Shown: positions 1-13,316, counted from the first letter of the stretch. The stretch: 64,000 bases of DNA from JAFEDN01 sp963832945 (GCA_963832945.1 CAWHVV010000010.1:434001-498000), one strand, 5' to 3'. Notes: a model not told the origin generated them from the letters alone. Translations and numbers: made by a program.

Positions 1-261
1 ATACTGGCGGCGGGTGGATATCCTGCCGACTATCAAACCGGCGAACCTATTCGGCATATTGATAGTCCCGTCCCGGAATCCTGCAAAATTTTTCATGCCG
101 CGACGCAAATAAATAATCATGAGATCGTGACCAATGGCGGCCGGGTATTAGCCGTCACCGCTTTAGGTACGGATTTATCCGCGGCCAGACAGGAAGCCTA
201 TGCGGCGGTCAGTTCCGTCGCATGGCCCACCTGCCACTATAGAAAAGATATCGGTTTATAA
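1..261 (+). CDS. purD: Phosphoribosylamine-glycine ligase, C-terminal end (partial)
   Basis: The window opens inside this gene. The 86 visible residues match the C-terminal part of PurD, which joins glycine to phosphoribosylamine in an ATP-dependent step of cytosolic purine synthesis. Recognisable pieces are AAGGYP near the start, the VTNGGRVLAVTALG stretch around residues 48-62, and a closing RKDIGL. The frame is open from base 1 and ends in TAA at 261. The catalytic ATP-grasp core lies upstream and cannot be judged here. The gene converges on dnaQ, with a long inverted repeat between them. Confidence 0.93.
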   Translation: MLAAGGYPADYQTGEPIRHIDSPVPESCKIFHAATQINNHEIVTNGGRVLAVTALGTDLSAARQEAYAAVSSVAWPTCHYRKDIGL

Positions 262-279
262 ATTTGCGCCTTGTAGATG

Positions 280-399
280 AGAACGGCCACTTTTGCCTGC
301 TATTCAACGAAAAAGCGCTTTCGCAATGCTCACATACAGTAGTATGCTCCGCTTGCTCAATCACTTTTTCGTTGAATATCAGACAAAATTGACCGTTCT
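280..399. repeat. Long inverted repeat between convergent genes, possible two-way terminator
   Basis: Two arms of about 40 bases pair around a centre near 339. The inner halves TATTCAACGAAAAAG and CTTTTTCGTTGAATA match exactly and the outer halves, beginning AGAACGG, match with a few mismatches. The central part contains TTCGCAATGCTCA, which recurs near 43211 beside another palindrome. It sits between the convergent purD and dnaQ genes, so it could end transcription both ways. The size and recurring core also suit a dispersed palindromic repeat. Confidence 0.7.
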
Positions 400-436
400 G
401 CGTTTGCCTGTTTAGAAAGCCAGTAGTTACTATAGA

Positions 437-1147
437 TTAATCTTTCCAGAGGCATCGGCCGGTTTTGGCCAAGAGCTGCAAAAATTCCTGATGATTTTTA
501 AGTTCTTCGTTCGTTGGCTGAATTACCGGTAACGGCGCCCGTTGAGTCCTGATTGCGCCGGCAAAGGCTGAGTCTTCGGTTATTAACGCGGGTTTACTCA
601 AATCATCATTCGCAAATAATTGGTCCTGCCCGCCGGTCATCGCCAAATAGACTTCACCCAATAATTTGGCGTCGATCAGTGCGCCATGCAGATCCCGGCG
701 GGAATTATCGATCTGATACCGCCGGCACAGTGCGTCCAAACTATTAGACTGCCCGGGATGCTTATTCCGGGCCAGAATTAAGGTATCCAGTATTTTGCAT
801 CGCTCCTCGATCAACGCCATATCGCGGCCGAGCAATTTTATTTCATGATTTAAAAAACCAATATCAAACGGCGCATTATGAATAATCAGTTCAGCGCCCT
901 CGATAAAAGCCAGTAATTCATCGAGGACGGCGCTAAATAATGGTTTATCTTTCAGAAATCCGTCGCTTAAACCGTGCACTGCGAACGCGCCAGGATCGAC
1001 CGGGCGCTGCGGATTAAGATAATAATGACAATGCCGTCCGGTAAAGCGGCGATTAATCATTTCCAGACAACCTATTTCGATCAGGCGGTGATTGTCGGAG
1101 GTTAATAATCCAGTGGTTTCAGTATCTAATATGATTTGCCGGTGCAT
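437..1147 (-). CDS. dnaQ: DNA polymerase III epsilon subunit, 3'-5' proofreading exonuclease
   Basis: This 236-residue protein is the proofreading exonuclease of the replicative polymerase. The three DEDDh exonuclease motifs are visible: DTET at residues 8-11 (Exo I, catalytic D8 and E10), HNAPFD near 90 (Exo II), and HGALIDA near 154 with its catalytic His and Asp (Exo III). Length is normal for the family. The start codon lies 21 bases downstream of the rnhA stop, and the order methyltransferase-rnhA-dnaQ on one strand suggests a single transcript. In E. coli, rnhA and dnaQ are also neighbours but divergent. Confidence 0.95.
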   Translation of the reverse strand: MHRQIILDTETTGLLTSDNHRLIEIGCLEMINRRFTGRHCHYYLNPQRPVDPGAFAVHGLSDGFLKDKPLFSAVLDELLAFIEGAELIIHNAPFDIGFLNHEIKLLGRDMALIEERCKILDTLILARNKHPGQSNSLDALCRRYQIDNSRRDLHGALIDAKLLGEVYLAMTGGQDQLFANDDLSKPALITEDSAFAGAIRTQRAPLPVIQPTNEELKNHQEFLQLLAKTGRCLWKD

Positions 1148-1168
1148 AATTTTCCTTGTGAGGGGATT

Positions 1169-1615
1169 TTACAGGCTTAATTCCTCAATTCCCATATTGG
1201 CCAGCTGGTCGGCCCGCTCATTTTCCGGATGGCCGCTGTGACCTTTAACCCATCGCCATTCAATTTGATGGCGAGTCACCTCATCATCCAAATGCTGCCA
1301 TAAGTCCTGATTTTTTACCGGCTGTTTTTTACTGTTTCGCCAACCGCGGCGTTTCCATTGATGAATCCAGTCCGTTATTCCACGACGCACATATTCCGAA
1401 TCCGTGGTCAAAATCACCTGGCAGGGTTTTTTTAAAATCGACAGAGCCTGTATGGCAGCCATCAATTCCATGCGGTTGTTGGTAGTCATGACTTCACCGC
1501 CAAAAATTTCCTTGTACTGCTCACCGTAACGCAGCACGGCCCCCCATCCACCAGGGCCTGGATTGCCGCGGCAGGCGCCGTCCGAATAAATTTCAATGAT
1601 CTGTATCGTGGTCAT
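1169..1615 (-). CDS. rnhA: Ribonuclease HI
   Basis: The enzyme cuts the RNA strand of RNA-DNA hybrids, removing primers and R-loops. The metal-binding carboxylates are in place: D12 in YSDGAC, E50 in NNRMEL, D72 in TTDSEY and D136 in ENERADQ. H126 in VKGHSGH is the flexible-loop histidine. At 148 residues the length is that of the E. coli enzyme. Its first codons overlap the end of the upstream methyltransferase gene by 23 bases, which suggests translational coupling, and dnaQ follows closely. Confidence 0.96.
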   Translation of the reverse strand: MTTIQIIEIYSDGACRGNPGPGGWGAVLRYGEQYKEIFGGEVMTTNNRMELMAAIQALSILKKPCQVILTTDSEYVRRGITDWIHQWKRRGWRNSKKQPVKNQDLWQHLDDEVTRHQIEWRWVKGHSGHPENERADQLANMGIEELSL

Positions 1616-2348
1616 ATTTTGTTAAGTTCCTAATAGTAGGTTCCATGCCTTTTCTGAGATCGATTTTTTTCGCCCAGCCCGATTGTATAATGGGAGTCAT
1701 GCCGGGTGCACGCTTTTGCGCGGCCAATATGTAAAATCCTCCCAGCGCCGGGAAAAAAAAAGGGCCTAGCGCTTCCAGCCATAGAAGCCGTTGCCAGCTG
1801 CGCAGACTATGCAGCGGCGGTCGAAAACAAAAGGTATCGCTCATGACTATGCGCAATCCTAAATCACGCAGCCAATGTTTCACTCTCGGCAAAGGCCAAA
1901 AGTGCCCATTCCAGGGTAAATCATGTTCACTGGTCAACCAGTGCTTGAGTCCCCAGAGACTCCAGGGATTCAGATTGACAATAATCAATTGCCCTCCCGG
2001 CGCCAGAGCCTGATAAACTTCGCGCAATAACACCGGCGGACTGGGAATGAATTCCAGGACATGCACAAGAATAATCACATCCACACTTTCGGGTGACAAG
2101 GGTAACTCATCCAATGCCACCTGAATAGATCCGGATTTCGCCTGAGTGTTAAAAAACCATTTAAAGCGGATAGAACTGGCTCTGACTAATTCGGGCAGAC
2201 CACCAATTTGAATCAGAAAATTTCCCGTCATGGGCTGCAACAAACGCTCTAATTGAGCACGCTCCATCGCAACCAGTAATGCGCCGGGTTCCTTTTTGAG
2301 CCAGGTGGACAAATAACAAGCGTGGAACGTCACTGTATATTTTCTCAT
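1593..2348 (-). CDS. YafS-like class I SAM-dependent methyltransferase
   Basis: A 251-residue protein with the second half of a class I methyltransferase fold: a DVIILVHVLEF segment near residue 90 (motif II region) and a LAPGGQLIIVN segment near 116-127. The glycine-rich first SAM motif is weak, as in E. coli YafS, whose gene is also next to rnhA. Substrate is unknown. It heads the rnhA-dnaQ run and is divergent from folD across 65 bases. An internal Met at residue 28 (MERAQ) could be the real start, since the first 27 residues look little like the family. Confidence 0.82.
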   Translation of the reverse strand: MRKYTVTFHACYLSTWLKKEPGALLVAMERAQLERLLQPMTGNFLIQIGGLPELVRASSIRFKWFFNTQAKSGSIQVALDELPLSPESVDVIILVHVLEFIPSPPVLLREVYQALAPGGQLIIVNLNPWSLWGLKHWLTSEHDLPWNGHFWPLPRVKHWLRDLGLRIVMSDTFCFRPPLHSLRSWQRLLWLEALGPFFFPALGGFYILAAQKRAPGMTPIIQSGWAKKIDLRKGMEPTIRNLTKYDHDTDH

Positions 2349-2413
2349 GGAATAAAAGAATTGATATGTAGTATAATCGCAAATTCTTCACTTGCAATCT
2401 ACTGTAAAAATTT

Positions 2414-3271
2414 ATGAGTGCGAAAATATTAGACGGTACGGCGTTAGCCGGTTTAATGAAACAGCATGTCGCCCGGAAGGTGAGCGATCGCGTGCGGCGC
2501 AATTTACCCGCTCCGGGTCTGGCCGTTATTTTGGTGGGCAATAATTCCGCTTCCCTGAGCTATGTGGGACATAAACAAAAAGCCTGTCAGGAAGTTGGAA
2601 TTTTTTCACATTGCCATCGTTTACCGGAAACCTGCTCATCATCGGAAATCGCTGCGGTGATCGAACAATGCAATGCAGACCCCACCATTCACGGTATTCT
2701 ATTACAATTGCCACTCCCCGCGCCTATCGCCGCGGATGAGTTACTTGAAAAAATTAATCCGGCGAAAGATGTGGATGGATTTCATCCTTTTAATATGGGT
2801 CTTCTTGCCGAACGCCAGCCTTTTTTGCGTCCCTGCACTCCTTACGGCGTCATGAAGTTACTGGCGTCTACGGGCGAGGATTTAACCGGCCTGAATGCTG
2901 TGGTTTTGGGCGCTTCCAATATTGTGGGGCGGCCCATGGCATTGGAATTATTGTTAACGAAGTGCACGGTGACGGTGTGTCACCGTTTTACCCGGAATTT
3001 GGCCTCGCATGTTCAGGCGGCCGATATTCTAGTCTCCGCGATTGGTAAAACGGGCGTCGTACAGAGTGAATGGATTAAACCGGGCGCTCTGGTGGCGGAT
3101 GTGGGATTTAATCGCCTGCCCAGTGGCAAAATTACCGGCGATATTGACTTTGAATCCGCCCGTGAACGGGCAGGCTGGATCACCCCCGTTCCAGGCGGCG
3201 TCGGCCAAATGACCGTAGCCATGTTATTGGAAAATACGCTCCTTGCCGCTGACCATGCCTTGAAAGCATAG
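2414..3271 (+). CDS. folD: Bifunctional methylenetetrahydrofolate dehydrogenase/cyclohydrolase
   Basis: FolD interconverts 5,10-methylene-, methenyl- and 10-formyl-tetrahydrofolate with NADP(H), supplying one-carbon units for purines and formyl-Met-tRNA. The 285-residue protein has the usual length. Visible family marks are Y50 and K54 in the YVxxK active-site motif, ILLQLPLPA near 95, the dinucleotide-binding stretch around VVLGASNIVGRP near 165, and PGGVGQMT near the C terminus. It connects functionally to the glycine cleavage genes further on, which make the same methylene-folate. No clear terminator follows. Confidence 0.96.
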   Translation: MSAKILDGTALAGLMKQHVARKVSDRVRRNLPAPGLAVILVGNNSASLSYVGHKQKACQEVGIFSHCHRLPETCSSSEIAAVIEQCNADPTIHGILLQLPLPAPIAADELLEKINPAKDVDGFHPFNMGLLAERQPFLRPCTPYGVMKLLASTGEDLTGLNAVVLGASNIVGRPMALELLLTKCTVTVCHRFTRNLASHVQAADILVSAIGKTGVVQSEWIKPGALVADVGFNRLPSGKITGDIDFESARERAGWITPVPGGVGQMTVAMLLENTLLAADHALKA

Positions 3272-3350
3272 CCCGCGAAGGCTCTGAGTAATTTACATGT
3301 TCTTTTGACTCAGGGAAAAAAAGTCAAACTACACAAAATGCGGACTTTCT

Positions 3351-3428
3351 ACGTGTCATTCCAGCGAAAGCTGGAATCCACTCTTCCCCTGCAGCCCATG
3401 GATTCCAGCTTTCGCTGGAATGACACGT
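3351..3428. repeat. Perfect 30-bp inverted repeat (GTCATTCCAGCG type)
   Basis: Bases 3351-3380 and 3399-3428 are exact reverse complements, with an 18-base loop. The arm begins ACGTGTCATTCCAGCGAAAG. This is a dispersed non-coding palindrome type seen in many proteobacterial genomes. Translation gives spurious peptides such as IPAFAGMT, so the open frame across it is not a gene. A related element with a different core lies between gcvPA and gcvPB. Confidence 0.9.
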
Positions 3429-3442
3429 AACGGGGTTTTGTT

Positions 3443-3657
3443 CAGCAATTCCCGCTGGGTACAGCGGCAATTGCTTCCTATTTATATCCTGCGCTCGGCA
3501 GAGCCGATGCTCGGAATGAAGGGGAAGCGCTGCGCGCGCTCCCCCTTGCGAACCCCCATCGCGCAAAGAATTTTCTACGAAAATTATTTTTCTTTATGAA
3601 AAATTACTCATATATTTCATCTACTTAAATTTATTTTATTCCCAGCGGGAATTGCTG
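3443..3657. repeat. 17-bp inverted pair CAGCAATTCCCGCTGGG
   Basis: Bases 3443-3459 and 3641-3657 are exact reverse complements about 180 bases apart, in the 484-base gap between folD and cydA. The sequence between them is AT-rich and holds no convincing gene. The spacing is too long for a simple terminator. Two copies of a repeat inserted in opposite directions is the simpler reading. Confidence 0.65.
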
Positions 3658-3755
3658 GGTTTTGTGCCGCGAAGTATAAATTCCGGTTCCGCAGGAATAA
3701 CAATTGCCTGTAAAAGATAACAGGAATAGAATTAATCCGAAACTCAGGAGAGGTT

Positions 3756-5114
3756 ATGATTCTTGATGCGGTGACAATTGCGCGTATTCAGTTTGCTTTT
3801 ACCATAGCTTTTCATATTCTATTTCCCGCTTTTAGTATCGGACTCGCCACTTTTCTCGCTTTTATGGAAGGCGCATGGCTGAAAACCAAAAATCCTGTTT
3901 ACTTCAACCTCTGTAAATTCTGGATCAAAATTTTTGCGCTGACCTTTGGCATGGGTGTGGTTTCGGGAATCGTCATGGAATTTCAACTCGGCACCAACTG
4001 GTCGCAATATACCAAAGCAGTAGGCCCCGCCTTGGGCGGGCTGTTTACTTATGAGGTGTTAACGGCTTTTTTTATCGAAGCCGGCTTTCTCGGAGTCATG
4101 ATCTTCGGCTGGGAACGCGTCGGCCCGCGGCTACATTATTTATCAACCCTGCTGGTCGTTCTCGGCGTGACGCTCTCAGCTTTCTGGATTTTAAGCGCCA
4201 ATTCATGGATGCAGTATCCCGCCGGCACAACTTTATCCGGCGGAACATTTGTGGTGAATGACTGGCTACAGGTCATTTTCAATCCGCTTGTTTGGCCGCG
4301 CTATTTGCACATGCTGCTTTCCGCTTATATCACCACCGGCTGGGTGATTACAGGAATTTCCGCCTATTATTTATTACGAAATAAATATCATCTGTTCGCC
4401 GAAACCGCGCTACGCTGGGTGCTGCCCGCTTTACTCATTCTGGTGCCGGTGCAAATTTTTTTAGGAGACCGGGCCGGATTAAATATTCTCCATTATCAGC
4501 CTGTCAAAACCGCCGCGATTGAGGCAAACTGGCAAACACAGCAGGGCGCGCCGCTGATTCTATTCGCCATTCCGCGTCAGCAGGAAGAACGTAACGATGC
4601 TGAAATCGGTATCCCAAAACTCGGCAGCCTGATTAACACCCATCAGTTAAACGGTGAACTGCCGGGATTAAAAAATGTAGCGCCGGCTGACAGGCCTTGG
4701 GTCGCTCCGGTATTTTATAGTTTTAGAATTATGGTGGGGTTAGGCGTTTTAATGTTACTGCTGGCGATCACAGGCGTGTGGTTATTATGGCGGGGGCGAT
4801 TATTTAATGCCCGCTGGTTTCTGCGCTGCTGCGCTTATTTTTCGCCGGCCGGTTTTATCGCTATTTTAACCGGCTGGTTTACCGCTGAATTAGGACGTCA
4901 ACCCTGGGTCGTGCAAAACCAGTTACGGACATTAACATCGGCGTCGTCGGTATCGCTGCATAATATTATTATTTCTTTCGCGCTGATTATCGTGGTCTAC
5001 GGCCTGATCTTTGGGGTATTTTATTTTCGTTATTTAAGGAAAATTATTCACCACGGCCCTGAAGATTTACATATCGAGGCCTCACCCTTTTCTTATATGG
5101 TGGAGGAGAAATAA
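3756..5114 (+). CDS. cydA: Cytochrome bd-type quinol oxidase subunit I, CioA-like
   Basis: Subunit I of the membrane quinol oxidase that reduces oxygen without pumping protons. The 452-residue length, against about 520 in E. coli CydA, reflects a short Q loop (roughly residues 245-330), as in cyanide-insensitive CioA oxidases. Features include an N-terminal helix with the haem-ligand His near residue 19 (AFHILFPAFS), GRQPW near residue 390, and about nine hydrophobic helices. It overlaps cydB by one base (TAATG) and is preceded by AGGAGAGG close to the ATG. A two- or three-gene operon is likely. Confidence 0.95.
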   Translation: MILDAVTIARIQFAFTIAFHILFPAFSIGLATFLAFMEGAWLKTKNPVYFNLCKFWIKIFALTFGMGVVSGIVMEFQLGTNWSQYTKAVGPALGGLFTYEVLTAFFIEAGFLGVMIFGWERVGPRLHYLSTLLVVLGVTLSAFWILSANSWMQYPAGTTLSGGTFVVNDWLQVIFNPLVWPRYLHMLLSAYITTGWVITGISAYYLLRNKYHLFAETALRWVLPALLILVPVQIFLGDRAGLNILHYQPVKTAAIEANWQTQQGAPLILFAIPRQQEERNDAEIGIPKLGSLINTHQLNGELPGLKNVAPADRPWVAPVFYSFRIMVGLGVLMLLLAITGVWLLWRGRLFNARWFLRCCAYFSPAGFIAILTGWFTAELGRQPWVVQNQLRTLTSASSVSLHNIIISFALIIVVYGLIFGVFYFRYLRKIIHHGPEDLHIEASPFSYMVEEK

Positions 5115-6086
5115 TGGACCTGTTACCGTTAGCCTGGGCGTTTGTGATTGCGTTTTGTATTGTCATGTATGTGATACTCGATGGTTTTACTCTCGGCGCC
5201 GGCATGCTCATGCCTTTTCTGACCCCGGAAGAACGCGATCAGGCAATGAGCGTTCTGCTACCAACATGGGACGGCAATCAAACCTGGCTGGTGCTGGGAG
5301 GCGCTTCTCTCTATGGGGCTTTTCCGCTGGCGTTCAGTGTTTTATTGCCTAAATTTTATCTACCGATTTTTTTAATGGTGATCGCGCTGCTGTTCCGGGG
5401 CGTGGTGTTTGAATTCCGGCTCAAGGCTGTGCCGCGCGGCACGCAAAATTTGGGATTTCATTTTTGCGGCTGCTTCTCTGGTGGTGACACTCATTCAGGG
5501 TGTGGTTTTGGGTAATTTTATCAGCGGTTTTAAAGCGTCGGGGATTATCATTCCATTTACAATATTCACCGCTGTTGGACTGATTTTTGGTTATTGTTTG
5601 CTGGGATCTACCCGGTTAATTTTAAAAACCGCGGGAACTTTACCTAAAAAAATGACCCGATTCGCTTATATCGCCCTCGCGGGAGTTATCGTGGGCATGG
5701 GGATCGCCAGTTTGTGGACACCGCAACTCAGTCCGGAGATTTTTCATCGCTGGTTCAATGAAAGTCACTGGATGGAATTGATGATTTTGCCTTATCTTTC
5801 CGCCATCACCGTGGGAATGATGCTGTGGGGACTTCATAAGCGCGATGAGATGCTGCCTTTTTGGTGCGCAGTGGTTTTATTCCTGTGTGCTTATATCGGT
5901 TTTGTGATCAGTATTTATCCTTACGTGATTCCTTTTCAGACAACTCTCTGGCAGGCTGCGGCGCCTGACAGTTCTTTACGATTTTTGTTGTTTGGGGTGA
6001 TCATTATGTTGCCTATTTTGCTGGTTTATACCGGTTATTCGTATCATATTTTCAAAGGGAAAGTAAAAAATGTTTTTGAATATTGA
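5114..6086 (+). pseudogene. cydB: Cytochrome bd oxidase subunit II, single frameshift
   Basis: The N-terminal part (5114 to about 5440) and C-terminal part (about 5440 to 6086) of CydB lie in two frames offset by one base. The first reads correctly to EFRLKAVPR and then becomes nonsense ending at 5515. The second resumes with ARKIWDFIFAAASLV. Removing one G in the run CGCGGCACG near 5441-5449 would join them into a protein of about 323 residues, close to CioB length. Either the oxidase is inactivated, or this is an assembly indel at a GC-rich spot. The rest of both halves shows no further damage, which favours a recent event or an error. Confidence 0.85.
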
Positions 6087-6207
6087 TAACCGGCTCAATC
6101 GAATGCCTCGACTTGTGTGGATGCTGATTTTATATTTGACAGGGTTAGCACTCTTCGGCGGCTTTAGTTGTTTACTTCATGGACTGGTTTCGTTACTGGG
6201 TGCGTGA
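6070..6207 (+). CDS. Small one-helix protein after cydB, DUF2474-like
   Basis: A 45-residue protein whose ATG lies inside the end of cydB (17-base overlap) and which ends at TGA 6205-6207. It has a short polar head with RLNRMPR followed by one hydrophobic helix (about residues 16-38, starting LVWMLILYLTG). Small single-helix proteins of the DUF2474 type are encoded after cioAB genes in other bacteria and are thought to be accessory subunits, like CydX. Position, overlap and topology all fit. The family assignment is from memory of the pattern, not a search. Confidence 0.7.
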   Translation: MFLNIDNRLNRMPRLVWMLILYLTGLALFGGFSCLLHGLVSLLGA

Positions 6208-6343
6208 TTCCTTAAAGTTTCTTTAAAATTTTATTGCATTCTGTAGAAACCACTGATACAATTCATTTCGGGAAAAGTGAATTTTATTATCTTAAATAAT
6301 AAAATTACTTTAGTGTTTATTTTTATTTAGTAAGGATACTTAA

Positions 6344-6793
6344 ATGAAAAAAGTTCTTTTACCTTTAGCCTTTCTTGGCATGACAATGGCTGCCACGACT
6401 CTGGCTGTAGCGGACGATTTACAAGGTCATCGTGATAGCCAATCCATATTGATTACTAATCAATCCAAACAGGATGCCTTGATAGAAGTCCTTGGGAGCA
6501 ATTGTAAAGCTTTCATCAAAGTGGAAGTAAAGAAAGGCAAGTGTAAGCACGTAAAAGTATGTAGTGACAAACCATTTTTTGTTAAGGGCTGCTTTACTGA
6601 TGACGATCACATTTTTGGAGGTGATCATGATCTCTGCTCTTCGAAGAAATCTTTCTGCGAACCCCAAGTTGAGAGTCCAAGATTTGTTAATATTTTCGAT
6701 AATAAATGGTCTCCTGCTCCTGCTTCTATGGATGGTAATAAAGGTCCAATTTTGTTGTGCGTTGGAAAACAAGATCATCATCACGATCACTAA
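6344..6793 (+). CDS. Small secreted cysteine- and histidine-containing protein, unknown function
   Basis: Not recognised. The 149-residue product starts with a clear signal peptide (basic MKK, hydrophobic stretch, probable cut after AVA at about residue 23). The mature part has seven cysteines (54, 67, 73, 83, 98, 105, 139), many Lys and Asp residues, and ends in a histidine-rich tail QDHHHDH. Disulfides or metal binding are plausible but unproven. The gene stands alone, with AT-rich upstream DNA and a strong terminator just after it. Confidence 0.8.
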   Translation: MKKVLLPLAFLGMTMAATTLAVADDLQGHRDSQSILITNQSKQDALIEVLGSNCKAFIKVEVKKGKCKHVKVCSDKPFFVKGCFTDDDHIFGGDHDLCSSKKSFCEPQVESPRFVNIFDNKWSPAPASMDGNKGPILLCVGKQDHHHDH

Positions 6794-6804
6794 AGCCATT
6801 TCAC

Positions 6805-6836
6805 GAGAGAGCCCATACACGGGCTCTCTTTTTTTT
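6805..6836. terminator. Intrinsic terminator after the small secreted protein
   Basis: Stem GAGAGCCC at 6807-6814 and GGGCTCTC at 6821-6828 with a six-base loop is followed by eight T. It ends the plus-strand gene stopping at 6793 and faces the convergent yegD end at 6856. Confidence 0.92.
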
Positions 6837-6855
6837 CAATTTAATATCGTCTGCT

Positions 6856-8109
6856 TTAAATAAATTTTCGAATTGCGTCTAAAGTTAATCCCAAACCAAC
6901 ACTTCCAAAAATATCACCTTGAATAATTTTAGCGTTTGGAAATATTTTATTAATATCTTCGCGGACAATAGGCACCTTTGTTGTTCCGCCCGTGTAAAAA
7001 ATTGCCTGAATATTTTCCGGAAGAATAGCCGCCTGGTGAACGGTTTCATGAATTGCCGTTAATAATTTCTGGCGATAGTCAGCCAACATGTCATTAAATT
7101 GCGGACGGGTGACGTCTACCGACAGTTCGGCTTCAATGAAATCCAGATTTAAATGCGTTTGCTCATCGTCGCTGAGCTGTTTTTTGGCAGTTTCGATCAC
7201 GTGCAAAATACGATGGCCTTCCTGTCGGATTAACACGGACAGTAATCGCTGGATCAGCGGCTTCTCATAAGCCACCTGTAATATGCGCCTGACGTCATTG
7301 ATAACCTTGCCGGCATATAATTTGCGAAGCAGGTGCCAGGAAGTGAGTTCATGATAGATGGCGTCCGGTACGTGAATGTCACTGCTGGACCCCCGCATGA
7401 GCGAGTGCATACCTAATAATGGCATGACCGCGGATAAGCTGAAGCGCCTGTCAAAATCAGTTCCGGCGATGCGAATTCCGTGATTCGCTAAAATATCCTC
7501 GTGACGGTCTTCACTGGGATTTTTTCCGCCAAGTTTTATGATCGAAAAGTCGGACGTACCGCCACCCATGTCAATTACCAGAACTAACTCTTCATGATTT
7601 AAACCACTTTCGTAGGCGAAACCGGCGGCCAGCGGCTCGTACTGGAAACGGGTTTCAGTAAAGCCCTGGGTGCGGACAATAGCTTCCAGCGTATTTTGAG
7701 CCAATAAATCTCTGTCGGGATCGACATGAAATACGACGGGGCGGCCGATGACGACCCGGGTAATCTCTCCACCCGCGAATATTTCCGCCTGTTGCTTTAA
7801 GTATCCAATAAATTCGCCGATGATCGCCGTAAAGGGCACCATCTGATTACCCACCAGAGTTTCATCGTTTAATAATGAAGACCCCAGCAATGATTTGAGT
7901 GACATCATTAGCCGGCCAGGTTCGCCATTGAGGTAATCGGTAACACCGCGTTCGCCAAAAATAAGCTGCCTGGTTTCACTATGGTAAAAAATGGCCGAGC
8001 GCAAACGCTGCTCGCCAAACTCCAGCGGAACGAGTTGAGCTTTACCATTCAGATTAATGCCAATGGTGGAATTACTGGTGCCAAAATCCAGACCACAAAC
8101 GAGTGACAT
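6856..8109 (-). CDS. yegD: YegD-type Hsp70-family protein
   Basis: A 417-residue actin/Hsp70-fold ATPase matching the YegD group, which has the nucleotide-binding domain but no substrate-binding lid. Marks are GLDFGTSNST near residue 7 (phosphate 1), IDMGGGTSDFS near 180 (phosphate 2) and FYTGGTTKVP near 375 (adenosine motif). Role is uncertain. The start used is the ATG at 8109 (MSLVCGLDFG). An upstream in-frame ATG at 8142 would make the first residues come from the rRNA terminator, so it is rejected. Confidence 0.9.
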   Translation of the reverse strand: MSLVCGLDFGTSNSTIGINLNGKAQLVPLEFGEQRLRSAIFYHSETRQLIFGERGVTDYLNGEPGRLMMSLKSLLGSSLLNDETLVGNQMVPFTAIIGEFIGYLKQQAEIFAGGEITRVVIGRPVVFHVDPDRDLLAQNTLEAIVRTQGFTETRFQYEPLAAGFAYESGLNHEELVLVIDMGGGTSDFSIIKLGGKNPSEDRHEDILANHGIRIAGTDFDRRFSLSAVMPLLGMHSLMRGSSSDIHVPDAIYHELTSWHLLRKLYAGKVINDVRRILQVAYEKPLIQRLLSVLIRQEGHRILHVIETAKKQLSDDEQTHLNLDFIEAELSVDVTRPQFNDMLADYRQKLLTAIHETVHQAAILPENIQAIFYTGGTTKVPIVREDINKIFPNAKIIQGDIFGSVGLGLTLDAIRKFI

Positions 8110-8122
8110 AAATTTTTCCCAA

Positions 8123-8159
8123 TAAAAAAAACCCGTCAGCAAAATGCTGACGGGTTTTT
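8123..8159. terminator. Terminator of the rRNA operon
   Basis: AAACCCGTCAGC, a five-base AAAAT loop region and GCTGACGGGTTT form a strong hairpin with A and T runs on both sides. It lies just after the 5S gene on the minus strand and can act in both directions. Confidence 0.9.
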
Positions 8160-8171
8160 AGGAGATAAGAA

Positions 8172-8286
8172 CCTGGCGGTGTCCTACTTTCGCATGAAAA
8201 AGATCATACTATCATCGGCGCTGAGCGTTTTCACTACTGAGTTCGGAATGGATTCAGGTGGTACCCACTCGCTATGGCCGCCAGGA
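8172..8286 (-). rRNA. rrf: 5S ribosomal RNA
   Basis: About 115 bases matching bacterial 5S rRNA on the minus strand, including the closing ends CCTGGCGG and CCGCCAGG and the internal CCGAACTCAG segment. It is last in the operon, about 115 bases after 23S. Ends are placed by pairing of the terminal stem. Confidence 0.95.
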
Positions 8287-8400
8287 AACGGTTAGTTATC
8301 AAAGCTTTCGTTCCGATAACCGAAATCTTCAATTTGGTATAAGTAAGGTTTTATTGCGAAGGTTCATCGCTTAAATTCGCTTTTTCTCAAAAACCATTTA

Positions 8401-11340
<2,940 letters not shown>

Positions 11341-11426
11341 TAAATGATTCTTCAAGATTATCTAATTAAGAACGCTAAACTAAATTTAAGTAGATAATTA
11401 CCTTCGCGCCTTACTTATTATCAAAT

Positions 11427-11438
11427 TGTTAAAGAGCA
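11427..11438 (-). promoter_or_regulatory. boxA antitermination site before 23S
   Basis: The minus strand reads TGCTCTTTAACA, the standard boxA recognised by NusB/S10, in the spacer between tRNA-Ala and 23S. A weaker boxA-like GTTCTTTTAAAA lies in the 16S leader near 13467. Confidence 0.8.
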
Positions 11439-11526
11439 GTACCAGAATTTTTAGTATCTAGAGACGAAGATCCTAAATAATTAAGACTATCGTCTTTAAA
11501 CACTAACATTCTTGAACATAATGAAA

Positions 11527-11602
11527 TGGTGGAGCCAGTCGGGATCGAACCGACGACCTCCTGCTTGCAAAGCAGGTGCTCTCCCAGCTGAGCTATGGCC
11601 CC
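11527..11602 (-). tRNA. tRNA-Ala (UGC)
   Basis: A 76-base cloverleaf on the minus strand starting GGGGCCATAGCTC and ending in an encoded CCA. The anticodon loop TTTGCAA gives UGC. It lies in the 16S-23S spacer. Confidence 0.97.
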
Positions 11603-11615
11603 TCTAGATCAATAT

Positions 11616-11692
<77 letters not shown>

Positions 11693-11769
11693 ATTCCGTC
11701 GGACGGAGTACGTCAAGAATAAAAAGCAGTTTAAGTGAGCGCCTCAGAGCAAAGCTAGATCATCTATAT

Positions 11770-13316
<1,547 letters not shown>

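Noticed and set aside
3324..3566. Open frame of 80 codons on the minus strand
   Set aside because: It runs across the perfect 30-bp inverted repeat and encodes its typical false peptides. There is no ribosome site or protein-like composition.
6419..6863. Overlapping frames opposite and beside the small secreted protein gene
   Set aside because: They have no ribosome site, run through the terminator and conflict with a gene that has a clear signal peptide.
8110..8142. Upstream start for the Hsp70-family gene
   Set aside because: The extra 11 codons are the rRNA terminator hairpin. The ATG at 8109 gives the family's normal N terminus.
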